DNA from: Bolinopsis microptera
Lineage: Eukaryota > Ctenophora > Tentaculata > Lobata > Bolinopsidae
Direction: 5' to 3'
DNA length: 64,000 nucleotides
Assembly (NCBI RefSeq): GCF_026151205.1
Contig: NC_087082.1
Location: 17,455,401-17,519,400, forward strand
Shown here: in pieces, positions 1 through 11,929 of the stretch
Numbering within the stretch: the stretch's first letter is position 1
Layout: every line of letters starts with the position of its first letter
Made by a program: the position numbers and the translations under genes
Notes under the pieces: model-generated
Told to the model about the DNA's origin: nothing
Database searches by the model: none
The model's input: only the letters and a program-made list of their open reading frames with translations

Positions 1-822
1 CTGCCCGAATGAGGAAAATTGAGGTAAATTTCGGAAAAATTTTTATAGATCATAGATCACGATTAAGTTAAACTGGGAATGCCCCTTCCCACTTCCCAGG
101 GACCACATAACCCCTAATAAACCATTAAATATCATGGGAGACCATGCACAGCCTCGAATTATAGTATAATAACTTCGAATAAACCTTTTTTGTCTCTAAA
201 AACTAGACTATTTACCTCATCCCAATTTTGGCTGCCCGAATGAGGTAAAATGAGGTAAATTTCGGCAAAAATTTTATAATCATGATTAGGTTAAACTGGG
301 AATGCCCCTTCCCAAGGACCACATCACCGAGCGTACCGACAGTTGAAACCAACTTCAATCGATGTATTTTCGGACGCTGATTCCGAATCACCCCCCATGA
401 CATAGGGTTAAAAATGCTCCCCTGACGAGATATAGGCGAAAAACTGTCTCGATCACGTGATATGACCGTATAAGGAAGTTAGTCTAATTTCTCGTTAGGG
501 TTAGGGTTTCAGCATATGCTTTTGTTAAGGATTGGGTTAGGGTTAGGGTTGGGATCAGATAAGAGGGTTAAGGTTTCGAATAGTCGTTCAGGACCAGCTA
601 GAGAACGGGTTGAAAAAAGCACGTGACAGTCGAGTGATTAATTATCATCCCTAGGCCCTAATAAACCATTAAATATCATGGGAAACCATGCACAGCCTCG
701 AATTATAGTATAATGACTTCGAATAAACCTTTTTTGTCTCTAAAAAAAAGGCTCAGAAAACTAGATTAATTTACCTCATCCCAATTTTGCCTTTTTTGGC
801 TGCCCGAAATGAGGTAAAATGA
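1..822. repeat. Direct repeat units, the second interrupted by an insert
   Basis: A unit of about 230 bp starting ctgcccgaatgagg is seen at 1-230. It begins again at 231, breaks off near 325, resumes near 655 (segment cctaataaaccattaaat, also present near 115) and starts a third time near 800. The segments 111-265 and 656-815 are near-identical. No coding potential was seen, and the family is not recognised. Confidence 0.75.
325..654. other. Insert splitting a repeat unit; has telomere-like TTAGGG runs
   Basis: About 330 bp that is absent from the first copy of the flanking repeat lies between ggaccacat and ccctaataaacc. It carries two short runs of the TTAGGG motif (about 495-509 and 534-551) and two CACGTG sites (454 and 620). 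No clear terminal inverted repeats or target duplication were found, so the mechanism is unknown. Confidence 0.45.
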
Positions 823-1065
823 GGTTGACCCCCCCCCCTTTTGTGCGCCGATCAGCTGGAAGTTTTGTAGATGACAATTTTAAGTTTTACTGTATTATTT
901 GGTTAAACTTGTAACATTAATGAACAAATATTTGTTATTTCTTTGCTGAATAAAGTAAACCGATAGCGTGGCTAGTCGTCTGATGTCTTCGATTAATTCT
1001 ATTCTTCACTAATTACTAATATATGCAATCGTGATATAATATACCATCCGTAATTCAGTAACTAA

Positions 1066-1356
1066 GGGGCCATCTATTTAGGACATCCGGCAAATAGGGG
1101 GGGGGGGGGGGGGGATTTTTGGAATTTCGGACAAATCCGGACAGGGGAGGGGGTGGTTTCTGAAAATCCGGAAATTTTGGCAAAATTGACGAAAAAGTCT
1201 CATTTATTTAAACTCTTTGGATTTTAGTTTATTTTAATTGTACTCTTAAAAGTAACTGAAATCCGAGAGGGGGTGGTTTTGAAAATTCGGACACACTCGG
1301 ACAGGGGGGGGTCTGAAAATCTGAGATTTTGGCGGACGTCTTAAGTAGATGGTCCC
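1066..1356. mobile_element. MITE, probably PIF/Harbinger type
   Basis: Imperfect terminal inverted repeats are seen: the left end begins GGGGCCATCTATTTAGGACA and the complement of the right end begins GGGACCATCTACTTAAGACG. Both ends are flanked by TAA (1063-1065 and 1357-1359), matching the 3-bp TWA target duplication known for PIF/Harbinger. The interior has two related G-rich segments (near 1098-1165 and 1268-1325) and no open frame, so it is non-autonomous. The superfamily call is inference from target site and length. Confidence 0.6.
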
Positions 1357-1359
1357 TAA

Positions 1360-3965
1360 TTGTAAACTCCATATGTTCAGTTTTACCCTAATTTTAGCTG
1401 CTGCACCGCCGATTTCTTAAGATCTGGAGAAATTTTACGTACGAAACTTATGATTCTCGTGGTGACAATAGTACTTAAACCACTTGTTGCTAAAACTGAT
1501 CTTCCTTTCTAACACTTGTTAATGCTGACTTGGTAATTAGTCGCAATTGGTAACTGCAGACCTACTTAGAGGGGTTCTAAATGCACATAACTTCAAAGGA
1601 CATTGTTTTAGCTTAGGAACATTACAGGGATGAGTAAGGTCGAAAACCGATGTACGATTAATGTGACAATGGTTAAAAACAAAACCAGTGCGGGTCCGGT
1701 CAGCTTACAGTTTAAACTATCGTTAGACGGAGACAAAGGTACGTGCGCGGCTCAAAAAGTAGCCTCTGAATGCGTAAAATAAGTGTTCTTTCAGCAGTTT
1801 TGTCATCGCGCCGTCCGCATATAACAGTGTCACGTTGGACCGAATAGGAAATGTGGTACAATAGATTCGAATAGTTAACAAAATCGAAAAGTTATTATTA
1901 ACTTAATTAAATAGCTAACATGACAATAATGCATGTCTCCAAATACAGATTATCTTATGCAAAATCCAAGCCAAAAATGATTTTATTCATGTATAAACCG
2001 AAAGAACAATTTATTCATTGTGCATATATACATGTATCTAAATCATTGTAGTCCGATCATCGGTTCAGGGTCGAATAAATGAACAGTTATTTGTAGAGCT
2101 ACTGGATCGTGAAAGTTCCTCTGTGTGCAGTTATTTGCATTGAGTCTTCGTCATTCACGGTTTTTATCGTTTGAATTGATTCTGAAATGTAAGGTTTCAA
2201 GTCTTCAGTCTAGCCCATGATTCGTTATCAAGACAGAAACTGTGAAGAATAACTACGCACAAAAAATTGCTGATAAAATGTCTATCAGAAATATAGCAAG
2301 CACTTACTGGACTCAGCATCTTTTCAAGAACAAAAGTTGAAGTCTCAGTTTCGGTCAATCGTTCGTAACTTAAATCTGAAGATGACACGATCAGGAAATC
2401 GTTATTAACCGAGTAGATATTATAACCACATATCCACATTTAAATTTCTAAGAATGACAGTTTAAACTTTGAATTTCTGTAGATTGAACAACTAATGAAA
2501 AAGTTAATTTATAAAACTAACCAGATGGGCTTTCGTGAGCAGATTAGGTTAACTTCTAGGGAAGAATTACTGCAAAATAACAGGTTTGTTGATAATATCA
2601 CCGTCACTGAGAAATTTAGATTTAAGCTTAATAAATAATTGTACAGTGAAAAGTGTAGTATACTTTGTATAATTCAAAATGGGCATGGAATTGTCAATGA
2701 GACTACTTAATACGTCAAATTTGAATCAGAAATCGAGTTTTAAATCTTGCTCCAATGCCAAACCGGGCCTTTAAGAACAGACTAGAAAGCTAGATTAAAT
2801 TAAAATGGGATGAATTTACCTGTTCTCTGAATAGTAAAGAATAAGAAACCTTTTAGAGCGGCGCTAAAATGCGAACACAGGCTTGCTAAATCTGAAGAGC
2901 ATGTCCTTCCTTCTTGTTCAAAGATCCAGGGACGTTTAATTGGGATGTTTGAATTGTGAAGCTAAAACTCTCGAACAATGTAATTTACTTACTAGTCTAT
3001 TATCTAAAAGTAAATCCCAGCGTCCACTATTTTAGTTCAATATTTGGAATTTAACCGAACTTGGGGAATATTCCAGACTGACATTTGAGACAAAGTTACG
3101 GAACATTTATGCTTTGAAAATGGTGAGCTAGATAATGTAACCGGTGGATTTCAAGATGTTCAAAACTGGATATAGCTCAATTCCTTCAATTGGATTAGAA
3201 TTGAACAATTGCAATTCATCCTGTACCAGCCGAGTTTCACAAAAATATGCTATTACGTTTACTGATTGGAGAATTGTCATGAAATGACTATTTTTTTTAT
3301 AACTAACTTAACTTTTTTATATTCGATATGAAGATCTTATGATCATTCGAAGTAATACAACTGTATAAATGGATGAATTATTAAAATAGTGAAGAATGTT
3401 ATACATTTTAGATTAGTTAACTGTTAACTATAAACGTAGATAAAATAAATGTTACAATATAATATTAATTTCATAGCAATACACACGTTTTGAGTTACTC
3501 CTTCAAAATTCTCAACTTCGTTCAAAACGCAACTGCATCATCGGTCATGTTAACTAATGTACCATATCTAACATAGAAAAATGAAGACGAATCTAGATTC
3601 TAACATCTTCAGTGTACAGCAATGATAGAATTGTACTTATAATAATAATGAGACCAACTCATGACAAATATTATGTACATACTCAGCTTTTTAAACATAA
3701 TAATGATTTAAAGATCATGAAAAAAAACAGGTGTCAGCGGGGAACGTGTAAAACAACATCAAACACTGGTTACAGCAGTCCGGCAACAATAAAGTTATGT
3801 GATTCAAGTCTTATCAGATAAGATTAATTTACGGAACTGTTCGGTAGGTATATGATAAATAGATCGTCAGATGAGGATTGAGGATATATATAAGATGCCA
3901 CAAGATACCAGATGTAGGGGGTATTGTGTAAGATCTCCGGGATACTATCTAGATGCTATCTAGAT
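1360..3965. other. AT-rich DNA without a recognised gene
   Basis: No exon with recognisable protein similarity was found on either strand. The part next to 3965 would hold the 3' untranslated region of the minus-strand hnRNP M-like gene. A short minus-strand exon-like stretch near 2317-2385 (acceptor TTCAG, donor GTAAGT) could not be tied to a gene. Confidence 0.5.
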
Positions 3966-6900
3966 CTAAATGTCAAGCCTGACCTCGATCTCTCGACCTT
4001 GTAGATGGGATCTGTGGAACATATCTAAATCTCGGAGTTAAGAAAAACTTCTGGAAATGTATTGACAGGTAAAACTGGGCGACACTTAACGCGAAAATAA
4101 AACGAGCAAAACGCGCCTTTGTATTGTAGGAATGCACGGGAAACTTGTGGCTGGCTGATACCTCAGAATTATTAAGATACATGTTGCTTGCTAATATGGC
4201 TAGAGAGTTTGGTGATAATCAACTTGTAGTCCCTGACTCATAGGGAAATGTCAACATGGTAGCATCACTTTTAGGCGAGGAAAATACCGCTGGATCACCT
4301 CGAGTGGACAGATGATGATAATCGAATAGAATATGCTTTTTAAGAGTTATAGTTCCATAACCCAATACACTACCAGATAGGTAAATCTGACTCAAGATAT
4401 TGCCTAACAATACCTCTTGGATATCGAATGAAATTCAGACGGAGGATTATAAATGTCGCCTTGAATCCCCCATACTTAAAGCACAATTTACCATTTAATA
4501 CGTAAGACCCATTTTCTGTGCTTCAATAGCAAATTCTTATCAACCATAATAAAAACTTATATAACCATCTATATCAGCCAGCCACAGGAGAATATTGCGC
4601 TCACAAAATTTTCATCGTATCTTCACTGAATTATTCAGCAAGATTGGATCAGAGAAAAGGCTAAAATTTCTGATAAATAGAACCTTCAATATGAATATAA
4701 TCGATAAAACTGTTGATATTCAGTACTGATATTCAACTTTCATCATTGGAAATAAGTGGCGGACCAAAATGTATGACATGATATTGATATGACAAGGTAA
4801 AATCCGAATCATTCGAATTGATGAAAGTTCTGATCCCGATTTGGGTAGCATGATGTGCAAATTATTCCAGGTTTAAATTAAAAATTAGGGTAGATGAGAA
4901 AAGACTGGCGTCAGCATTTACAGCGAAAGTTGTTTTATGAACATTAACCTTCTCTACCTATCTATTATTTGTCTTCAAGTTTATGTTCAATATCGAACAG
5001 ACTCAAACTTTGATATAGTTTACAAAATTCAGATCAAAAATTGATCTGCCTAAACAATATTTTCCTAAAAATAGAGAAAGTAGAAATTTGGTTGATTTAT
5101 CAATGAAGGATACTGACTGCACGCTCGCAATCGCTTGCACTTTCAAATCTAATAGTGCCGCACCCTCGGCTACGACCATCCTTTTCCATCAAAATGGAGC
5201 AATCAACTATGTGACCACAATGTCTAAAGTAATCTCGGAGTTGTTGCGTTCCAATGTTAAAGGGAATCTAGGAACAAGGGAAATGTGTTAGTTTGAATGG
5301 GAAGTCATTATATAATAAATTAAGTTACGACATTTTATTTACCTTAAATGGAGGTTAAAAACCTAAATTAGCGAAAATATGTGACGATCTCAAATAGTTC
5401 AATTGGGAGGTTGTAAATTTGGAATCTTGAAGTGCATTGATACCATGATAAAGATGCCCACATTTGAATTTCAGGGAACTGCAATCTACGAAGAATTTAA
5501 ACAGTTTATGATCGAAAACTGATATTCTAAACAGTCACAGAATAGAATTTTGTGCTGGATCGGATCAATCAATATTAATTCAATTCATGATCTAAATAAA
5601 ACCTGCCGGAACATTCTAAGGACATTTGGATTCAGACAACAAACCGAACATTTATAACTCAGACCGAGCGAGGACCACCATAAACTAAAGCTCAATTTAA
5701 CTCTAAGATTAGCACCATGGATTGTACCGTCACCGACCACCACGGACCAATAAACTATCCTTACTCACGTTTTTGACAAATATCTGGTTTTTAGAGGAGA
5801 CTTGTTCTCGGTACTTGTTGCTGTATCGATCAGGACTGTGTCTACCAGAGCTCCTGGCCTCTCCGTACGGGTCTGATCTCCTCTCCTCACGATCCCGACC
5901 ACTGCTGAAAGGGTAAGAGTTGTTACTGAGGGGTGGAGAACTGTCTTATACTCGGTCAGCAGATTTCTGATTATCCAGCTTTTAAACAAACTGTTAAACA
6001 GGTTGTGTAGGGTTCACTATTCAGATAAGGAGTTAAATCCTCACCTGGAGTAGTCCTTATGTTCTGATCGGGAAGAGGACTCGTAAGGGGTGCTAGAAGA
6101 GTAGCTAGCACCATAACCACCACCTCCACCACCACCGCTAGTTCCACCACTTCCACCACCACCACCTGCTGATCCTCCCACACTTTGCGTCTTCAGCAGA
6201 CCTAGAAATGTTATAGGATTTGAAAGTAAGTTAAGGGGTTCGGATAATCAACAAATCAAAGGTTAAGGACTTTATTATATGTGTGTGGAAATTGTGAAGA
6301 CAATTAAAATGAGAAAAGCAAATTAAAATCATCAAACCTTCCATGGTATCTCTTCCTAGAAGGTTCTCTAGAGCACTAGAGGAACCACCCCTGACGTCAG
6401 CAGCTCCCGCACTATTGATCAAGTTGGATAACATAGGGTTAGCTGTGCCTCCTAGCATGGAGCTGATAGCTGCGAGTCCAATACTCTGGGAGTGGTAGCA
6501 ATTTAGTTTATCATTTAAAAGTGTTAATATATTGCATATGTTAGGCCATCGACATTTTGAGCAGCAAGAAACATTTTAAACGTTATCAAGATACCAAGTA
6601 TACGATTCTATTTTAGTATATGTTACCTGTAGTAGTTTAGACTGCTGGTCAGATCCAGCAGCAGGACTAGCTCCGTAACCTCCAGACTGCTGTCCGTATC
6701 CACTAGGCTGGTCAACAGGTCCAGGACCTCCTGAACCACTGCTGGGTCCCATACTCCCCGAGCCGTGACCTACTGGTCCTGGACCCATTTGGTGTGAACT
6801 TCCCATTGGGCTCGGTCCCATAGGGTTGGGTCCGTGACCATGGCCATGGTTCATTGGACCTGGTCCCATAGGGCCTGGTCCCATCGAGGATGGACCCATT

Positions 6901-8396
6901 GGGCCATGTCCAGGACCCATAGGACCTGGACCCATTGGTCCTGGACCCATGTGGTGACCATGACCATGACCAGGACCTGGACCCATTGGACCCGGACCCA
7001 TAGGGCCTGGTCCCATAGGACCCGGTACACTGACTGAAGTCAACTTGTCCTGAAACATATTGGAATCAAAATTAGAGTAAAAGGTGTTCACATTTTTATT
7101 TATTTATTTGAAATGCACGAACAGCACTCCGATAATAGGACACATGCCTAAAATGGGATAAAGCAGATGAAATAACAAGCAATTAAAACTGACCAGTCGA
7201 ACACTAAGTCTGCGTCCCTTGATACTCTTCTGATTAAACATGTCAATACATCTGAGCGCCATGTCAGGATAAGCGTACGTGACCGTTCCGAACCCTTTGC
7301 TCTTTCCTTCCTTGTCTCGCTCCAGATTTACTCGCAGTATCTCGCCTGCTCCACGGAACTGGTCTCGCAGGAACTTGGGTGTGATCTCGTAGGCCAGCTG
7401 CGGGGTGGGAGTTTTCAGATGCTTATGCTTGTACCATTTTTAGTTAGTTTGTAAATAGGAACGATAGAAATTGATCTTATTATGTACGGTATCGATTATA
7501 CAAATCCAGCACAGAATTGAAAAACCATTTTAAACTCACGTTGCTAACGAAGACGACGTTGCTGACAGCTTGTTGTTGCATAGGAGGAGGCCCCATATCC
7601 ATGGGATGCATTGGCCCGGGACCCATTGGCCCAGGTCCCATCGGACCATGTCCGTGTCCGTGTCCATGTCCATGTCCACCCATTTGAGGAGGCGGTCCAA
7701 TTGGGTCAGGAATTTTGGGGTAGAACCTTACTTCGTCCTGAATTTAAGAACAGCGTTAGAAATACATAAATTAAAGACTCCGTTATAACTTATAATACCC
7801 TGCATCGTGGAGTCTTAGTAATAAATTGGCGGTTGTGCGAGGAAACAAAACTTGAGATTTACTAAAATTGACGTCTGACGATTAATAACGGAAAGTAAAC
7901 TCACAGCTTTAACTTTGACTTCGCGACCGTTGACTTTGGAATCATTGAGTGACTCAATAGCTTTCTTAGCTTCCTCGGGAGTGCTGTACTCCACCAGGCC
8001 ACATCCCATACTCTTACCACCTTCGTCTTCAAACAACTCCACAAATGTAACGTTACCAGCTGAGAAAAGGAATTGTTAGACGATTTTAAGTCGTGCTCTC
8101 AATTTTACTATTTGGATGTTATGTAATGCATTTAATAATCTGTGAAGCCTGCTTATTTTACAAATTCAAACCTAAAATCCGACTCAATTACCTTCTTTCA
8201 TGTGGTCTTTGAACTGCTGCCACTTGAGATCGTAAGGCAGGTTGTTGACATAACACCGCTTATTGGGACTACCCTTGATCCTCTTGGGAGTGTAGGGAAC
8301 CATTCGGGGTCCACCAGGGTTGTCGTTACGTCTGTTGTTTCTCATGGGACCACCTCGTCCACCCCGGTCAGGGGATCTCCTCCTGTCTGATCCCAT
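3966..8396 (-). CDS. HNRNPM-like: hnRNP M-like RNA-binding protein, three RRM domains
   Basis: Nuclear RNA-binding protein of the hnRNP M/MYEF2 family, which act in pre-mRNA splicing. Ten exons joined by hand give 612 residues: 8396-8192, 8059-7905, 7737-7540, 7397-7194, 7049-6627, 6485-6338, 6201-6045, 5904-5769, 5267-5114 and 4024-3966. Every junction keeps frame. RRM1 (about residues 47-119) starts RCYVNNLPYDLKW. RRM2 (about 181-254) has RNP1 KSKGFGTVTY. RRM3 at the C terminus starts NQIFVKN, has RNP1 RSRGCGTIRF and ends LQGREIEVRLDI, the place where vertebrate hnRNP M also ends. Exons 3 and 5 hold Gly-Pro-Met and Gly-His repeats, resembling the Gly/Met-rich linker of hnRNP M. The N terminus is Arg/Gly-rich; exons 7-8 are Gly-, Ser- and Arg-rich. 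The last intron looks U12-type. A splice acceptor (tatag, 8407) lies 10 nt before the ATG. Exon joins are inference; family identity is secure. Confidence 0.9.
4025..5113 (-). other. U12-type (minor spliceosome) intron, GT-AG subtype
   Basis: The donor at 5113 reads GTATCCTTC, nearly the U12 consensus GTATCCTTT. The branch region at about 4045-4037 reads TTTTTCTTAAC, close to the U12 consensus TTTTCCTTAAC, and its branch A is about 13 nt from the acceptor TTTAG at 4025, within the 10-20 nt typical of U12 introns. No ordinary donor gives a full-length RRM3. Using this one restores a gap-free match through the last RRM strand (ERAV joined to NMFHRSHLQGRE). Reading through instead reaches a stop 15 nt into the intron. 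Confidence 0.85.
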
Positions 8397-8407
8397 CTTA
8401 TATATCC

Positions 8408-9415
8408 TATATTATAGGTGTGAGAATTGTAAAAATTGTAAAACTAGTATAACGTTAATATAACTATGGTATCGTTGAAGAACTGAATTCTTGATAATCT
8501 TGATAAACAATTTTCTTTTTAGTCAAAGTAAGCAGCTTATTGAAATACAATTTGGAGAAATTCGAACAATATTGGCAATGAAAAAGTCAAATAACAAACA
8601 GCGTAATAAAAATAAATATCCAATGACGTCATATAAACATTTATATTTTTATGAAATACAAAAAGAGGAAAATCCACCAGCAACAAAAACTTAAATATTA
8701 ACTCATCATTATAATGATTGGATATAATGGCATCTGATACGGCCACAAGTTCACAAGACAAATTTATTAATAAATGTCAAATCGTATTCTGATATTGAAG
8801 TCAATCCCAAATCAATGAAATCAAAGAATGTTTGGTATCTTCCGCACAGTATGTAGACTGTAGATCTTAATAGATTTTGCTTCTAATATCTCTACTGTAT
8901 TGTTTCTGAGCTTACAAATCAGATAATCCAAGGTCAGAAGTTGAATGTACCTGCAAGGGCCAGTTTTTATTTAGACTGTAGACGTTAAAATAAATTAATT
9001 AATTAAATGTGAAATTGGTATATTCGGCTATGAAAATAAAAATTCATAAATGAAAATTTCATAATTGATGAAATTATGTGTAATATGTTTGTTTTATGTA
9101 CCTGGAATTTCAGCAGTTTAGAAAGAATGAGAGACAAACTACACTTGTAATCACTGAACAACATTAGGCCCGGCCCTGTGCCAGTGTACCTGTAATACGA
9201 TCTTTATTAACAATCAATAGTTAAATGGTTTTAAAAAACAAAACAGTGCAAAAGTTATCATAATCGCATCTCTAGATCACGGTCTTTCATATAAGATCAA
9301 GCTTGTAATCATCTAACAACTTATTGAAAAACAAAAAACAGAGTCTTCAATCAAACAAACCTGACAGAGCAGACCATACACTAACAACAAACGCTCGTTT
9401 CACCACCACGTTGAT
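8408..9415. other. Intergenic, AT-rich
   Basis: About 1 kb between the start of the hnRNP M-like gene and the end of APC10, both on the minus strand. It should contain the 3' untranslated region of APC10. No gene, RNA or repeat was recognised. Confidence 0.5.
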
Positions 9416-11210
9416 CTACTTGAGGTCCCTGAACTGGGCGAGTAGAGGGCTGGTAAAGTTGAGGTTGAGTTGGGAGGGTGTTGAGAGGGCCGGGGTGTAC
9501 ACTTTTACCTGTCGTAGGTGGGTGTCTCGTCCGTTCTGGTGGTTTGACAATATCGCTACCTAAACCAGTTACTTTAGTTTTGGATGAAACAAATGTATTC
9601 CGGTTCAGAATAACTGATAATATCGCTACCTGAACCAGTTACTTTAGTTTTGGATGAAACAAATGTATTCCGGTTCAGAATAACTGATAATATCGCTACC
9701 TAAACCAGTTACTTTAGTTTTGGATGATACAAATGTATTCCGGTTCAGAATAACTGATAATATCGCTACCTAAACCAGTTACTTTAGTTTTGGATGAAAC
9801 AAATGTATTCCGGTTCAGAATAACTGATAATATCGCTACCTAAACCAGTTACTTTAGTTTTGGATGAAACAAATGTATTCCGGTTCAGAATAACTGATAA
9901 TATCGCTACCTAAACCAGTTACTTTAGTTTTGGATGAAACAAATGTATTCCGGTTCAGAATAACTGATAATATCGCTACCTAAACCAGTTACTTTAGTTT
10001 TGGATGAAACAAATGTATTCCGGTTCAGAATAACTGACAATATCGCTACCTAAACCAGTTACTTTAGTTTTGGATGAAACAAATGTATTCCGGTTCAGAA
10101 TAACTGATTATATCGCTACCTAAACCAGTTACTTTAGTTTTGGATGATACAAATGTATTCCGGTTCAGAATAACTGATTATATCGCTACCTAAACCAGTT
10201 ACTTTAGTTTTGGATGTTCTGGTGGTTTGATAATATCGCTACCAGAACCAGTTACTTTAGTTTTGGATGAAACAAATGTATTCCGGTTCAGAATAACGCA
10301 ATTTCGTCGGAACTAATTTCTTAGTAGGAAATTAAATAAAGGTGTCGTACAGCGCAAGCTTGTCCGAGAAACTACGCAGATAATTAACTATTGCATTCAA
10401 AATAAATTTACCTGTAACATGAAGGCCCTGACTGAATCGTCTTTCCCAGAATCCAAGTCGACATTAATCCAGCCGGAAGGTTCCACCATTTCCACTTTAG
10501 CAACTTCAACTAGGTCTAACATGTTGTTACCGACCCTGTTTGATACGATATTATAACTTCATATCGTTAAAATCAAGATAGAATTCAAACAAGAGTACGG
10601 CACGGAGATCTAATAAATACTTCGGAAATGTGTGAACTTAAAAAGTGTAAGAAGTCAATTGATTTGCGCTGAGTTCTTACCTAACAGATATTCTGGAAGG
10701 AGTATAACTCTCATCCTGTCTGTAGTCCACATAAAAACATATAGATTTAACACTTGTCTTCCTCTTAAAGTTTATGTTAATAAAGTGAGGCTGTTGTCCA
10801 TCAGATTGCCAGTATGTTTCTAATGAGTTGTCTCTGAGATGATCAACACCAAAGCCCGGTTTACATGTGCTCAGCCACCAAGTTGCCTGGAAAGTAGACA
10901 ACTATGAAATATGCAGGATAGTAAATGGTCGCTGAGAGATCGAACACAGAACTATTACAAAATTTGACGATCGAAAGGTTCGTTTTAGGAGTTTAAGAAA
11001 ACAATAATTTCAAGGAAACATGATGCTAAACCTGATGCTAAACAGTCGCTAATTCCCATGACTTCTAACCTGTGATCCGATGTCCCTGAGACCCCTCATA
11101 GCAGTTGGAGTAAGTGCGCTTGGGTCGACTGCAGTAACTGTAGCTACCCTCTCTTCGTTAGTGGGAGCAGGTACCCCTCCTGCATCGTTACTCATCTCAG
11201 CTTCCATCAT
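9416..11210 (-). CDS. APC10: Anaphase-promoting complex subunit 10 (DOC domain)
   Basis: APC10/DOC1 forms, with the CDC20/CDH1 coactivator, the D-box receptor of the APC/C ubiquitin ligase that drives mitotic exit. Four exons (11210-11070, 10886-10681, 10535-10412, 9559-9416) join in frame to 204 residues. The jelly-roll DOC domain spans almost all of it. Family hallmarks seen are [58 protein letters not shown] and [19 protein letters not shown]. The N terminus (about 40 residues) is family-specific and not conserved. The C terminus ends RDLK, not the Ile-Arg tail that in other animals docks onto TPR subunits such as APC3. The last intron holds a 70-bp minisatellite that includes copies of the exon 4 splice acceptor. 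Start: the first of two adjacent ATGs, 2 nt after a splice acceptor (tttttag). It lies about 220 bp downstream of eL21. Confidence 0.92.
9541..10297. repeat. 70-bp minisatellite carrying APC10 exon 4 splice acceptors
   Basis: The string tatcgctacc recurs at exactly 70-bp spacing (9551, 9621 and so on to 10181), with a last copy 53 bp further on at 10234. On the minus strand each unit contains ctggtttag followed by GTAGCGATATT, the real acceptor and first codons of APC10 exon 4. The distal copy (10219-10245) extends into exon sequence, matching the first 27 nt of exon 4 with one mismatch (codons VAILSNHQN). Units are nearly identical, implying recent amplification. Confidence 0.95.
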
Positions 11211-11429
11211 GGCTAAAAATCTAGAATAATCATTAGATAGGATAACCTAATCAAGTCTTGACAGGAAAGCAGCTACAGCAGCATTTGCAGGTTTGATTTA
11301 CATTTGCATTATTTTCTTATTTGATATTTAGTTACGTTCTAAAAACTTTAATTTTTGCAGGATTTAGAGTAATTATTGAATGACAAAATAAAACACGAAA
11401 TTTCCATAAGTTAAAAAAAATCAAAAAAT
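11211..11429 (-). other. Short eL21-APC10 intercistronic region
   Basis: Only about 220 bp separate the eL21 stop codon from the APC10 start on the same strand. It must hold the eL21 3' end and whatever starts APC10 transcription or processing. It ends in a splice acceptor 2 nt before the APC10 ATG. No donor or upstream exon for that acceptor was identified. Confidence 0.55.
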
Positions 11430-11912
11430 TTAGGCGATGAATTCATATCGAATTGGGCACACTTCTTCGACTGAGATTCCCTTTCCTTTCACTGTATGTG
11501 CTGATCTGGGGACAACTGGGGCTCGTCGGGTGGATACGAAGATTCCTGAAGCTTTAGCTTCCTTCTTTACAAGCTCGTTCCTTACTACTCTGTTGAGGAA
11601 ATCATCTCTGCACTTGGAATGACGGATATGTTCTACTCGGAGGTTGATTTTCTTGGCCATGATTCGTCCCTTCACTCGCTTGTTCACAATAACACCAACA
11701 GCCCTCTTAGTGACGTTGTAAACTCTGCCGGTCTTTCCATGGTACACTTTGTATGGCATACCTTTTGTGACAGTACCACAACCTTTGATGTCAACAATGT
11801 CTCCATTCTTGTACACTTTCATGTAGGTTGACAGAGGGATCAGACCACGTTTCCTGAAGTCACGGGCAAACATGTCCCTGGTTCCACGTCGCTTTCCATG
11901 AGGATTAGTCAT
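11430..11912 (-). CDS. RPL21: Large-subunit ribosomal protein eL21
   Basis: Structural protein of the cytosolic 60S ribosomal subunit. One uninterrupted open frame of 160 residues, the usual length for animal eL21. The start [19 protein letters not shown] and the blocks [37 protein letters not shown] and [18 protein letters not shown] are diagnostic, and it ends YEFIA. A splice acceptor (TTACAG) sits 11 nt upstream of the ATG, so the leader is spliced and the locus is unlikely to be a processed pseudogene. No intron interrupts the coding part, unlike many animal orthologues. The neighbour APC10 follows closely on the same strand. Confidence 0.97.
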   Translation of the reverse strand: MTNPHGKRRGTRDMFARDFRKRGLIPLSTYMKVYKNGDIVDIKGCGTVTKGMPYKVYHGKTGRVYNVTKRAVGVIVNKRVKGRIMAKKINLRVEHIRHSKCRDDFLNRVVRNELVKKEAKASGIFVSTRRAPVVPRSAHTVKGKGISVEEVCPIRYEFIA

Positions 11913-11929
11913 ATTGAAGGTGCCTGTAA

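Noticed and set aside
2317-2385. Minus-strand exon-like segment with TTCAG acceptor and GTAAGT donor
   Set aside because: The short peptide has no recognisable family and no neighbouring exon could be found.
6834-7037. Plus-strand frame rich in Trp, Thr and His
   Set aside because: Antisense shadow of the Gly-Pro-Met repeat exon of the hnRNP M-like gene.
9541-10297. CRISPR-like regular repeat spacing
   Set aside because: The 70-bp units are contiguous with no unique spacers and the genome is eukaryotic; it is a minisatellite. The same applies to the 77-bp array.
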